Positions 1-10,793 of a stretch of 64,000 bases of DNA are shown here, one piece after another. Source of the DNA: Balanoglossus misakiensis (Eukaryota; Hemichordata); the NCBI GenBank assembly GCA_040954595.2, contig CM082587.2, positions 11,036,001-11,100,000 of the forward strand. Direction: 5' to 3'. The translations under genes and the position numbers were made by a program. Position 1 is the first letter of the stretch. Every line of letters starts with the position of its first letter. The notes under the pieces are model-generated. The model ran no database searches, was not told the origin of the DNA, and saw nothing but the letters and a program-made list of their open reading frames with translations.

Positions 1-1264
1 ACATAATCGTTGACCGAACGGTTGGTTCAATTTTGCAACATTTTATGATTTCAAGCTGTGCAATATTTGCAACTCAGTTTCAACTTTGGTTGGAGGGATG
101 ATGATGAAGCAATTTCACTGACAAAATAGCACTACTAACTGACGTCAATATTTGTTCAAAGTTAAATGCATTGCCATCAGAAAAATGTATACGAAAAGTT
201 TCGTATGTGAATAATAACACTTTTTCGCATAACTGCAAACCCTGTCACAGTTGTGAAATTCTAAGAAAATTCATTCATTAGGTAGAATTCGTGCTTTATG
301 AATTCTTAAACAAACTTAGTCATGAAACCTAAATGGTTACCTTACACATGTGGAGGCTCGACTTCTGTGATATGATAGTCTTCAATTAATGTGTATGTGA
401 TTCCATACAAATCCATATGATTACCTGAACGTACAAAACAAATTAAAAATAAATACATAAGTTAAAAATAAATAAGTATCCCATACATATGCATAAGTGC
501 TTGCGAGAAATATATCATATATCTAAATAAACCTGTCATTTATTGACCTCATTTTCCCAGTAAACCAAAGGACTAAATTGCACTTTAATATTACAGCTTC
601 ATTTCAATGCAACAGGTACACTACATCATAAGGGAACAAATATGCCAGCTCAACATTTATATAAACAGTGTCAAAATTTAAGTGGCTACAAAAGCTTGTG
701 TCCCTTCAATCCATCCTCCCACTCAGGTCAAACGTGTTACATATTAAAATTGCAATGTGCATACAATACAATTAGTCTTTTGTAAATTCAGACTGAGAAA
801 ATATGACTGATAAACATTATCTGGCACATGTTGGTGAATGGCTGGCGTTGATGTTGTGGGTTGAAATCCGAACTATGATTATCGCGGGTACAAATCACAT
901 TTATTTTCTCAGAGACAACACGTTTGCAACTTCGGGACAGAAAGGTGAAAACGAACGTCATTAGTTCTTGGGAAAAAACTCTGAAATCAATTTCGGTGAG
1001 GTCAAATGTGTTCCAAAGGCAAACCGTTTCTGGTAAACAAATCAATGGCAAATAGTTACTTCGGCGACTTACCATTCAATCAACATGGCTGCCAAATCGT
1101 TGGATATCCCGGTTTCATCTCGCGATCATTCTATCTTCCGATATGGCGTTGCTTGGTTAAATTCGTCTCTTCTTTGCCGACATAGTCGGGCGACAGCGGT
1201 CCAGAAGCATATACAGCGACGCCATCTTGTTTACAATGTGAAGTATCAACTGCGCATGCTCAAT
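1..1264 (+). repeat. Dispersed repeat R, copy R1 (cut by window start)
   Basis: This stretch recurs inverted at 8664-9529 plus 13425-14105 (R2), and its first ~480 bases recur directly at about 19140-19470 (R3). The R1/R2 match ends at 1264 and 8664, just past a shared GCGCATGC motif. Near the inner end it holds ATGGCTGCC and CTTGTTTACAA blocks, and a 62-codon ORF (1085-1273) that also exists in R2. The two copies are so alike in DNA that an open frame says nothing about coding. The left end lies outside the window. Class of element unknown. Confidence 0.85.
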
Positions 1265-1736
1265 GGTTGTTGATTGGAAAGTGGGCAGAGCCTGCAAGAT
1301 CCAGGGTTCGCTTGACCGGCCAAACACGGTTATTCTCCCTGGACCAAATCATTTAAGCGTCAGGCGTAATACATCACATAATTGACTGGAAAACTAAACA
1401 GTCTTCCACCTATATATCAACACAGTTTATTAAACTAGCACCCGCGCAAATATTTACAAGTATATGATTAAAATTGATCAAATCATTAATCGCACGGTTA
1501 CAGCTGTCATAGTTTCTAATAATATTATTCACTGGTAGCGCTGACATACCATGTTGAAACTTGTCGCGGAAAACAAGATAATTGATCTTACGGTGTCATT
1601 TGTTTTTAAAAAGTGCTTAATAACTATTGATCCCATTGATATATTTTTCCATATTTATATATTTTTCGCAAATTTTGACTGCTTGGGCTACTAATAGCAT
1701 GGTGATCACAATGGATTTACCACCTCCCAGCTGCGT
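1265..1736. other. AT-rich intergenic stretch, no gene seen
   Basis: Sequence between the end of R1 and the TATA box at 1737. I see no repeat partner in the window and no convincing exon. It would be the upstream promoter region of the secreted-protein gene that starts at 1796. Confidence 0.4.
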
Positions 1737-1744
1737 TATAAAAG
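1737..1744 (+). promoter_or_regulatory. TATA box of predicted secreted-protein gene
   Basis: TATAAAAG lies 59 bases before the ATG at 1796. A start about 30 bases after the box would give a 5' leader of roughly 30 nt. The box, signal-peptide ORF and consensus splice donor follow each other in the right order, which supports a real RNA polymerase II promoter. Confidence 0.6.
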
Positions 1745-1795
1745 AATGCCTATTCTGTGGACACTAGCCTCATCGAAGACCGAACGTGTTCATCG

Positions 1796-2194
1796 ATGTT
1801 TCCATTCATGACGAACTCCAATGCAGGCGTCGCAGTCATTCTGGCTTTCACGCTGTGGGCACCTCTGGTGACAGCAATTCCCAACAAGTTGCGGGTAAGT
1901 AATCACACAACCTATATGAGTGAAAGTTTCTTGTCATTTTCGCAACGTCAAGGTTGATATTCTCTTCTTGGATCGAAAATGTGTGACACAACAAATGAAT
2001 CTGCGTGGCGGGGTCGGCTGTGTCTTTTGCTTCGAGGCATAGTCGTCAGACACACATCCCTAACACGCGAAGCCAGCTTATCCTTTGATCAAATGGCAGC
2101 GCTATTCTAAATATTTTACAGCATGCCGTAAAGGACAAACACGTGCCGCTGGAAGAGGCCAACACTCAGCAGAGACGGCAAGATGTTAACAGAG
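1796..2194 (+). CDS. First two exons of a predicted secreted protein
   Basis: Exon 1 is 1796-1894: 33 codons from ATG to the donor G|GTAAGT. Residues 10-26 are hydrophobic (AGVAVILAFTLWAPLVTA) and look like a signal peptide, with likely cleavage after VTA and before IPNK. Exon 2 is 2122-2194: the acceptor TTTTACAG comes before it and GTGAGC follows. It reads on in phase 0 for 24 codons and ends in phase 1. The mature start is polar and charged and carries one dibasic site (QQRRQD). The rest of the gene is not identified. The pentraxin-like exon at 2714 has the right strand and spacing to be a later exon, but its phase does not join directly. Start chosen because upstream ATG-less frames precede it and the signal peptide begins here. 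Confidence 0.6.
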
Positions 2195-2713
2195 GTGAGC
2201 CCCAACAATAAATTAATATTGTTCCTTTTATTTAGAAAACGCCGCATAATTAGCCAACCAATCATGGTTATGAGAAACCTCCAAAATACAATGTATCGAT
2301 ATTTACTGCATCTTTTCATACTTCGCCCGCGCTTTAAAAACCCTATAGCTGCTAAAATTGGCATATTTTTTACCAGAGTAAAATACTTCATATGTATATT
2401 CCCTATTCCCTAAAATCTTCACCCGTGACCATTAAGCCATATTACTTGCATTTGCATTGGTTTGTCATCACTTGGCGTCGCATTCCACGATAGCTGCTTA
2501 GCTGCTATTGTTTGTATGAAGGCTGATTAAATCGGTGAGGCACTGTTTTAATACATAGCATGTTCCAATTGCAACATGCAGTCACAATCGGGCATCGATA
2601 AGATGTTTATGTATACCTATCAGTAAGCTTATTTTGATGAACCAATTTAAGTTGGAAAAAAAAATCATGAAAATAATGCAAAAAGTGGCACCTTTGGAGG
2701 CTTTAAACTACAG
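2195..2713 (+). other. Presumed intron, no exon seen
   Basis: AT-rich sequence between the donor after 2194 and the acceptor ACTACAG at 2713. I see no further exon in it. If the pentraxin-like exon belongs to the same gene, at least one phase-correcting exon is missing or was lost. Confidence 0.35.
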
Positions 2714-2887
2714 TTCTCCCAAATTGTCTTGACTAAATGACATACATGTGGTCAAAAGTTCTGACTGCAGAAGAGGTTGCAGCTGTGGCGGGGGACTGTT
2801 CAATTGGAGGAAACATATTTACATGGAATACAGACAATATTGAAATGGCAGCAGAAATAGTTCCTACTGAAAAGAATGCTATCTGCA
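2714..2887 (+). pseudogene. Pentraxin-like (LamG/pentraxin) exon with a 1-nt frameshift
   Basis: The translated stretch from 2737 contains MWSKVLTAEEVAAVAGDCS followed by GGNIFTWN. This matches the C-terminal part of pentraxin domains, where W...VL..EE and GN...W are family hallmarks. Pentraxin modules act outside the cell, often binding calcium and ligands. The exon has an acceptor (CTACAG) and a donor (GCA|GTGAGT). Upstream of codon MTYM the frame hits TAA, but the neighbouring frame (ending VLTK) continues the family pattern, so one base seems to be missing at about 2735. It is either a pseudo-exon or a sequence error. Confidence 0.55.
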
Positions 2888-3087
2888 GTGAGTATCACGA
2901 CTTTAAAATGAAAGAGTTTGCAAATTAAAAAAAAATATTGAGTGTTTTGACATGCGTCAGTGGTCAGTAACACACAAGCTGCATGATAAGAGGGTCACGA
3001 GAAATTGTAAGCCGCAATGTATAATGGATTAACTCCATGACCTATGCGACCTACGAACTGTGACGTACAGAATTTATTTCTACGTGT

Positions 3088-3122
3088 AATGCGGTCTGCG
3101 GCAGTGAGCCACAGACCGCATT
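3088..3122. repeat. Small perfect hairpin
   Basis: AATGCGGTCTG at 3088-3098 is the exact reverse complement of CAGACCGCATT at 3112-3122, with a 13-nt loop. Isolated; role unknown. Confidence 0.6.
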
Positions 3123-3776
3123 GCGAGAGCAGTGAGAATTCACCACAATGCAAACTTTCTGAACGTAGGTTGATCTTCGAATGAAATATTACCTTGTCAC
3201 CAGTTTTCCACATGGCTACACTGTAAAATTGGGTGACGTGTTCGTTCACAAGTGGAATAATTGTGAGTAGTAAAGCACGCGAAGTTAAGCAACGAGCACG
3301 TTTTGAAATGCGCGCAGATGATCCCAGTTTAGCAAATTCAGGCCATTGCGTGCATGCAAAAAAAATAATACTGTACCGGGGGTGAGCCTACTTTCTTTCC
3401 ATACAGATACACGTATATGTTGGTTAAGGTATGTGACAAACAGTTTTCATGTAACAGCCAGTGATGCTGACCATAAAACCAGCGCAGCTGATGCTTTCAT
3501 CTACAATTTGCAACATGGACGTTTGTGTCTCTGCATGTGTCGTGCATGTTACTGCTGAACAAAAAAGATATGCGGGCACCACAGGCTGGCGAAAGCGGTG
3601 CTCACGTGCTCTGCAAGCTGATGTTGTCACTAAATTGGCAAAGTATTGTACACATGGAGGAGTTTCTTGAGCTGCATGTTGTATAAATGTCGGTTGTGAG
3701 TACATTATTTTTTATTTTTTTTATAATTTTCAAAGCCCCTATGATTGAAGCATATTATTACGACTCATCCGTTCAT

Positions 3777-3866
3777 CATTCATTCATTCATTCATTCATT
3801 CATTCATTCATTCATTCATTCATTCATTCATTCATCCATTCAGTCAGTCAGTCAGTCAGTCAGTCA
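3777..3866 (+). repeat. Microsatellite (ATTC)n then (CAGT)n
   Basis: About 65 bases of ATTC units run directly into about 27 bases of CAGT units. The open frame through it reads as HSFIHSFI repeats and is not a gene. Confidence 0.95.
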
Positions 3867-4249
3867 CTGTACCAATTGAAGACGCCCTTGTATAGGAGAA
3901 TTTAGCTATGTACTGACTGTCTTTTCATTTTTTCTTCATCCTATAGAATCTACCGACCTGGTCGCTGTCAATAACAATTCAGCTCCTTAAACATCCTGTG
4001 TGTGTGAAGTCTATGAACACTGGCCATGCATTTCAATTCAAGGACAAAATGAATGCGCAATATTTCGTTTTATCGAGAGTAATGTGCAGTGATTAAATTT
4101 GCTAGGGCTCTCTTAGCAGATTTGGAGTTAGTCATTTTGGTAGAAACTTTTCGAGATGGGAAATCTTTGGTCATCTAACCAAGTTATTTGTGTTTTCGTT
4201 ATATAAGACAGAGTCATTTCTATATCATAGATGCAAGTTTAATTTATAA

Positions 4250-4327
4250 CATGAATTTGAATAAAATATTTTTTTTAAAATATCACCACATGAATTTGAA
4301 TAAAATATTTTTTTTTAAATATCACCA
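4250..4327 (+). repeat. 39-bp tandem duplication
   Basis: Two nearly identical copies of a block beginning ATGAATTTGAATAAAATATT and ending in ATATCACCA. They differ mainly in the length of the T run. Confidence 0.8.
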
Positions 4328-5801
4328 GATTGAAATCTTTGGAAGTTTGCACTTAGAGGGATGGCATGGCAGTTTTCCACTGTTCATATTACAAAGAATT
4401 TGGCGTCACGTGTAGATTTCATGAGTGTTCGAGTTTTGCTCTTCCCAGCCTCGTACCCACAATCCTCTGATACTTACACTTACGTCAGTTCTATAGCCGC
4501 TGACCCACTAGATTCTCCTTATGAATTGCCCAAATTATTTTTTGGTGTAGTTTTGATAGTTGGTGCACGGAAACTTTTGATCGATTCACGAAATTCAAAA
4601 TATGTTACATCACAAACCTCATAAAATGGAGGCTAGAGTAGCATGTTTGTTTTCAGGTAATTTTACAATTACCTCAATTACCTTTTTTCGAGGGAGGGGG
4701 TTAAGAAAACATACAGATTGAAATAACAAGGAAGTGGTATATCAAACCGAAACCTTATCTCAATCGTGATTCTAGAGTGTTTCCATGTCATGTGACATCC
4801 ACAAAAATGTGGTATTATCTTGAAAAGAGTCCCGATTTCCCAAACTGGTTTTGCGAATGTACTTCACTTTGGAGCAATGCATGAGTACATTCGTAGAAAG
4901 ATATTGCTCCACTATTTACTGACACTCCTCTTGTACTGCAAATATTACTGCATTCTGTCAGGGCAAGACAAAAGACACAGCAGAACTGCCAGAATTAAAA
5001 CAGACAACTGGCAATTTCAATAAAACATGTAATAACAAATATATGTAACATTGAATGAGGTGTCCATACAGCTTGGTCATTTAAAGACCTCCAGTCATTG
5101 TGACAATGCATAAATATTTATGTACACCATGTTAAAAATTAGTTCAGGCATACCTTATACATGTATGTTTTTGACTGACCATATCCTCAGCACGCCCTTT
5201 TTTTTTCAAAAAGACTATCATTATTCTCTGCCAGGCAGAGAGTTGCCGCTTTCTTGTTAAAGGCGGAACTCCCGTATAAAAGCGCGAGAGCATGCGAGAG
5301 TTGGCATAATGGTGGGAGATTCAAACTCACTAACAACAGAACGGACGTTGTCCATAATAGACAGTAAATTTAGGTCTACCGATGATTTTTTTGTCTCTAA
5401 ATTCAAAAAGGAGTGCATGAGTTTATTTAGCACGAAATCCGCGGTTTCTGGTGCAATACAATTTGAAAATACTTTCGAAAACCGAAGATGAAATCATTTT
5501 GTCGCCGAGATATGACCGGTATATCGGTACGATGTTCAGTTTGAATCTGCGTGATTGACATATTATGCAAATCGAAGTTGGGCACCATTGATACGTAGTG
5601 GCGTTGATTGCAAAGTGTGCGAGACCTGACAATGGGGATATGATCGTACCAAATTTATCAAACATGAACATGCACACATCCATAAAATCGGTAGTTCTCT
5701 TCTTGGAAATTGTGTTGGTCCTGAAAAGGACCGTTTGTATTTGTGTATCAACCGTACAAAGTGAAGAGGGGAAAGCCTCATCAGTGCAATTTATGCCCAA
5801 C

Positions 5802-6153
5802 CTACGAAACACCGGGTAAATTCGGGTAGAGACCACGGACTAGCCAAGACTGCCTATGTGTGGTTACACATTGCGAACAAAAACAAAATTCACAGGAGTT
5901 GACCGAATCTCCGGAAGCCGATGTGCTCATGGACACGGTGTTTACTTCGACGGCTGCTGCATCCGACAGACCGGCAGTGTCCCCCGCATCAAACTCGCCG
6001 GTAGCCGATACCACGCACGGTACTAACCCCCGCGGTCGCAGCAGGTGAACTTATGTGCCCCCGCTGGTCGATGACCGAAAGCTCGGCAGAGAAAATTGCC
6101 AGTGCTTTCTCCTGCTCTTCAGTGACCGCTATCTTGATAATTCGTGTCGACAT
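5802..6153 (-). pseudogene. Broken ORF with Cys-rich CxxCxC motif inside the TTAA element
   Basis: From ATG at 6153 the frame reads MSTRIIKIAVTEEQEKALAI. At about 6010-6030 it continues only after a frameshift, into a stretch ending EFCFCSQCVTTHRQSWLV before a stop near 5802. The Cys cluster followed by a conserved-looking CVT...WL segment resembles N-terminal regions of transposon-associated proteins seen in marine invertebrates; that is from memory and I give no family name. One reading is the remains of a gene carried by the element; another is chance. Confidence 0.35.
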
Positions 6154-6324
6154 GATAGATTCAGCTGACAACACGTTCCGCGGGTGCCTAAGAACTAGCT
6201 GGATCGCGTAAGTATAGAAATGTGTTTGCTTTTGGCGGGCGCGGGATGCCCATTTGAGGTCAATTGTTGTAACAATATATAGTGGCGTCAGAGCTTTAGC
6301 CACGCCTACATTTTATTGATTTTT

Positions 6325-6346
6325 GCTCGGTAGGGCCCTACCGAGC
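6325..6346. repeat. 22-bp perfect palindrome at transposon right end
   Basis: The two 11-base halves (GCTCGGTAGGG and its reverse complement) meet at GGGCCC without a loop. It sits immediately inside the right TIR of the TTAA element. The left end has no equivalent, so the element is asymmetric. Confidence 0.85.
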
Positions 6347-6359
6347 GTTCCGCCTTTAA

Positions 6360-7494
6360 CAATAATATACTATTATAACATTGCATAGATTCCAGTTTGT
6401 TTCTGTCCATATCTCACAAACTGTGGTGTGCATACTGTTGAAATGACCTCAAGAAGAAAATGCCAAATGGAAAAATATTTGACATACTAACCTGTATGAT
6501 AATGTTATACGATACATTATATTTAACGGTTCCAATCAAATGTTGAGAACTAAGAAAACAATTTGAGCAGAATTCATTTAAAATTAATTGCAGTTCCGTT
6601 TCACCGCATTTCATAGGATGATGGCTAAAATTCATAGTATGGTGGATTACCTGTTATGCATTTCTTTCCCTATTTCGTCTGGCAGATTTGAGTTTGACAA
6701 GCTGTCATTTCCCTTTCAGCTCCGCAAAATTGATGGATTTACTTTGACAGCACACAGACTGTCCATTTGTCATCGGAGATACAAGCAGCATCAGGTGCTG
6801 AACAGCTTGCAGCAGTGTTTGAAAAGAGTACACCACACTAACTTGCAAGAGTGCTTTGGCCCTTTCTTCACACTGTCCGAAACTTGTTGTGTTACATCAT
6901 TGCTTAATGAATAAGAAATACACAGGTATTTAGCGTTCCATTCAATACCTACAATAGATAAAAGGGTGTCGGTCTGTATGCGACAATCTTCAATGTCCTT
7001 ATGAGCACAAGGCTTTATTCAGGGAACGTTTTACAGTAAGAATTATATGATATAAACTGAATAAGTTTGTTGTCTGTCAACTCTTCTGTCTTTGTCTTAC
7101 CGATACGGTTCTAACCGCGAACACTGAGGCTTCTCTGCTCGTACACAGTATAAATCAATGGATGATAAAATGCGCCCTCTTTTGGTGAACTCTTCCTACC
7201 GCCCGACCTTCTACCTTACATTAAGGCATGTAGGGCGGTCAGGTAGATGGCAGTGTATTGCAAGCGTCTCTTGCATATTTTTTTCCGCCAGGAATGGCAT
7301 ACATTCGTTTTTGGCGACACCACAACTGCTGGAACTTCTCGAAAAATTGAGAGCCGGATTTCATAAATGCTCATGTTTTCCGAAGGGCTGAAATAAGATC
7401 CAGAGTGGAATATTTAAATTTGCCTGTGGCAGACATCATAGTGGCTGCCAGTTATTCTATTTCTTGTGCAAGAGATAGTATCTTGTTCCAGCGA
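6360..7494. other. No gene recognised
   Basis: AT-rich sequence with a few ORFs of 70-110 codons that lack recognisable motifs. An imperfect inverted repeat built on ACCGCCC/GGGCGGT lies at about 7196-7250. Confidence 0.35.
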
Positions 7495-7620
7495 GATGTT
7501 TTCTCGTGTGCACGAGAAACATGCTATCTCGTGCATATCTCGTGCGCACGAGAAAATTGCGAGCGCACTCATGTTCACGAGAAAATATCACATGCACACG
7601 TAAGTCGTGCGCACGAGATA
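7495..7620. repeat. Cluster of CTCGTG...CACGAG palindromes
   Basis: At least three palindromes share one core. CTCGTG-TG-CACGAG is at 7503-7516, CTCGTGCGCACGAG (perfect, 14 bp) at 7539-7552, and TCGTGCGCACGA (perfect) at 7605-7616. Degenerate CTCGTG/CACGAG half sites lie between them and back to about 7465. The spacing is irregular, so this is not a simple tandem repeat. Confidence 0.75.
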
Positions 7621-7640
7621 AAAAAAATGTGCCCTGTAGT

Positions 7641-8663
7641 CTTTCTTAGGACATGATAGCGTGACGTCGCATTGTAATTAACGGACGATCTTGGAAATTC
7701 GGCTATTAATGGTGAATGGACTTTCGCCTCCTTCGAACAACAACAGAGACTGACGTCGCAACAATGACAGAAAAGTGAAGCAAATGGCCGACAAAACGAA
7801 GAGAATCGGAAAACGGGCAGGATCCTCGGCACAGACATCTGGGAATAATACCACCACATCAAATAGAACGACGAGTAGTGCAGGACAAACCGCCACCAGT
7901 GACTATGACAGAGTCTGAAGGCGATGCTGGCGAACCCTTGCACAATACAACTACAGTCCTACAGAGAAATGCAGCCCAGCGCCACTCAAGATTTTCCATT
8001 CCTGGTCTGGCAGCAGCCAAAATATGTTGTTGTTTTTTCTCTTAGAAGCGACCTCAGTCTGAGCTGCATGAGAATAAACTGTAGGTTGGGAATACTTGGA
8101 ATTTAGCGAGCTCAACAAAAAAACACGCAGTCGCTGCGGTCAACACGTAGCTATTTGTTTCGGTTTTATGTTCGCTACAGCTCGGAAACCAAAATGTGGT
8201 ACAACTTCAAGCTACATAAACTGGAAAGCATAGTACGTGCAGAGCAGACCATGGTGACGAAAGCAGGTATTCTCGGTCGTAAGATAAAAACACGGCGCTA
8301 GAAATAATGTAATTGTTGGCGCACAGAAAGTCCAGTCGATAAACGTTTACGCTATAGAAACTCACTCTCTCAGCAAAAGTCTGTCACCCTCGTCAATGAC
8401 AAAACGCAAACCGAGCTTGGTATGATCAAGTCAAACATAGGGCCAATCCCCACTCTGTGTTTTATTATTTTCCACATACGATGGTTCTAAATAAAAATGT
8501 ACCTATTTGAAATGCTTACCGAGGTAAGATCATTGAAAGTTTTCAAACGTTGATGACAAATGTATAACTGATTTTTTACAATGAATAATCGCGCACTTGC
8601 ATGTTATTTTCTCTATACCAGACACCGCGCGCGCGCCGTTGGCAAAAAAAAACGCGGAAAATT
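7641..8663. other. No gene recognised
   Basis: Mixed-composition sequence up to the inner edge of R2. A stretch rich in GAC/CGA codons (about 7700-7930) is open in two frames, but I see no motif in it. Confidence 0.35.
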
Positions 8664-9529
8664 ATTGAGCATGCGCAGTCGATACTTCAAATTGTAAACA
8701 AGATGGCGTCGCTGCCTATGCTTCTGGACCGCTGTCGCCCGACTATGTCGGCAAAGAAGAGACGAATTTAACCATGCAACGCCATATCGGAAGATAGAAT
8801 GATCGCGAGATGAAACCGGGCTATCCAACGATTAGGCAGCCATGTTGACTGATTGGTATGTCGCCGAAGTAATTATTTGCCATTGATTTGTTTACCAGAA
8901 ACGGTTTGCCTTTGGAACACATTTGGCCTCACCGAAATTGATTTCAGAGGTTTTTTCCCAAAAACTAATGACGTTCGTTTTCACCTGAGTGCGAGAATGG
9001 ATTGAAGGGACACAAGCTTTTGTAGCCACCAATATTTTGACACTCTTTATATCAATGTTGAGCTGTGCAATCTAGTCCTTTGGGTTAATAGGAAAACGAG
9101 GTCAATAAATGACAGGTTTATTTAAATACATGATATATTTATCACAAGCACTTATGCATATGTATGAGATACTTATTTATTTTTAATTTATTTTTTATTT
9201 TTAATTTATTTTGTACGTTCAGGTAATCATATGGATTTGTATGGAATCACATACACATTAATTGAAGACTATCATATCACAGAAGTCGAGCCGCCAGATG
9301 TGTAAGGTAACCATTTAGGTTTCATGACTAAGTTTGTTTAAGAATTCATAAAGCTACCCAATGAATGAATTTCCTTAAAATTTCACAAATGTGACAGAGT
9401 TTGCAGTTGTGCAAGAAAGTGTGTATTATTCACATAAGAATTTTTTCGTATGCATTTTTCTGATGGCAATGCATTTGACTGTAAACAAATATTGACGTCA
9501 GTTAGTAGTGCTATTTTGTCAGTGAAATG
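8664..9529 (-). repeat. Dispersed repeat R, copy R2, inner part
   Basis: Reverse complement of about 140-1264 of R1, with a few small indels. It is interrupted at 9529/9530 by the fold-back element and resumes at 13425. The last six bases (GAAATG, 9524-9529) are the target site that was duplicated. Confidence 0.9.
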
Positions 9530-10249
9530 TATGGAACGCCGTAACTGTCTTATATGATTACAGGAAATATTGTCTTCCGCATTTATAGTACATGATAGGC
9601 ATTGCAGTTAAATTATATGCATTTGTTAATATTGCCAACTATTTTGTCTCTTTATTCAAGCCATTTAGTTTACCATCCTAGCCATTTGTCATACTATTAT
9701 AGCCAAACATTGTGATTTCTAATCCTCTTCTCCGTTTATACTAGTTATTTACCATATTACGTTAGGCATTCGTCATATTACGGGAGACATTTTGTGTATT
9801 GTATTACGCAATTGGTATGCAATTATTGGCATTTTACAGTCTTTTATTACTTTATGTTAGTTATTTGGTATATCCTGTTTGACATTGCAGTTGAATTATG
9901 TGCATTTAGCGTACCATCCTAGCTATTTGCCATAATGTTAAACTCTTGTTAGGTTAATACTGGTAATTTAATAAATTATTTAAGACATTTGTTACATTAT
10001 TTTGGGCATATATGATAATCTTTCACTCTTTTCTTAGTTTTTGCAGGTTATCTTGTTAACCTGGTTAGGCATTTGTCTTATTATTTAAGGCATCTATGAT
10101 TAATTTTAATTCCTTTGCCAGTTTGTGCTAGTTATTTTGTAGATCTATCTAGACAAATGTCAGATTATCTTACGCATTTTTACAATGTTTATGCTTTCGC
10201 CGTTTTGTCATAGCCATTCACTTCGTTGTGGTAGACAATGTTGGGCCCA

Positions 10250-10572
10250 TTAGTGAGGGCGCTGCTCCAGTGGTAGTCTTCTGGCGTATCGTCATAGGCA
10301 ATTTGTACATCATGCAAGGCATTTTCGTTATTGTAGGCATTTGTGCTGGCGTATCGTCATAGGCAATTTGTACATCATGCAAGGCATTTTCGTTATTGTA
10401 GGCATTTGTGAGGGCGCTGCTCCAGTGGTAGTCTTCTGGCGTATCGTCATAGGCAATTTGTACATCATGCAAGGCATTTTCGTTATTGTAGGCATTTGTG
10501 CTGGCGTATCGTCATAGGCAATTTGTACATCATGCAAGGCATTTTCGTTATTGTAGGCATTTGTGCGGGCGC
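10250..10572 (-). repeat. 65/90-bp alternating tandem repeat, left arm
   Basis: Four copies of a block containing GTATCGTCATAGGCAATTTG start near 10286, 10351, 10441 and 10506. Spacing alternates 65 and 90 bp; the longer unit has an extra 25 bp (GGGCGCTGCTCCAGTGG...). It mirrors the array in the right arm. Confidence 0.9.
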
Positions 10573-10793
10573 TGTTCGGCAATCCCAATGAATCATGGGA
10601 AATAAAGCGGGGTCACGGGGTCATTCGTGCCAAAACTCTGCAAAGCGTGAGTGGTGTTCTATGGCAGTGCATTCGTATCAGGGCAAGTTTCAACATAGCG
10701 CTGGGTCACGATACGCATTTTTCTACAAACAATCACGTAAAAAGCAATAACATAAACACAGCTATATCGACTGTAACTTATTTTTTCGGAATA

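Larger units (their letters stand above)
2888..5225. other. Intergenic or intronic stretch, no gene recognised
   Basis: Holds an 11-bp-arm hairpin (3088-3122), a tetranucleotide microsatellite (3777-3866) and a 39-bp tandem duplication (4250-4327). Several 60-90 codon open frames exist, but none shows family motifs or good splice sites. Confidence 0.4.
5261..6355. mobile_element. TTAA-flanked transposon with short TIRs
   Basis: TTAA (5257-5260) is followed by AGGCGGAAC, and the right end reads GTTCCGCCT followed by TTAA (6356-6359). That gives a 1095-bp element with matching ends and a TTAA target duplication, as in piggyBac and Kolobok transposons. It carries a decayed minus-strand coding stretch (5802-6153). 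A hairpin (CTCTGCC/GGCAGAG, 5226-5240) sits just outside the left end, and a 22-bp perfect palindrome sits just inside the right end. No transposase motif was recognised, so the superfamily call is open. Confidence 0.7.

Noticed and set aside
1085-1273. 62-codon ORF beginning MAAKSLDIPVSS as a gene
   Set aside because: It lies in repeat R; its copy in R2 is similar only because the DNA is nearly identical, and R2's ATG context differs.
3687-3905. Histidine-rich HSFIHSFI protein
   Set aside because: Direct translation of the (ATTC)n microsatellite.
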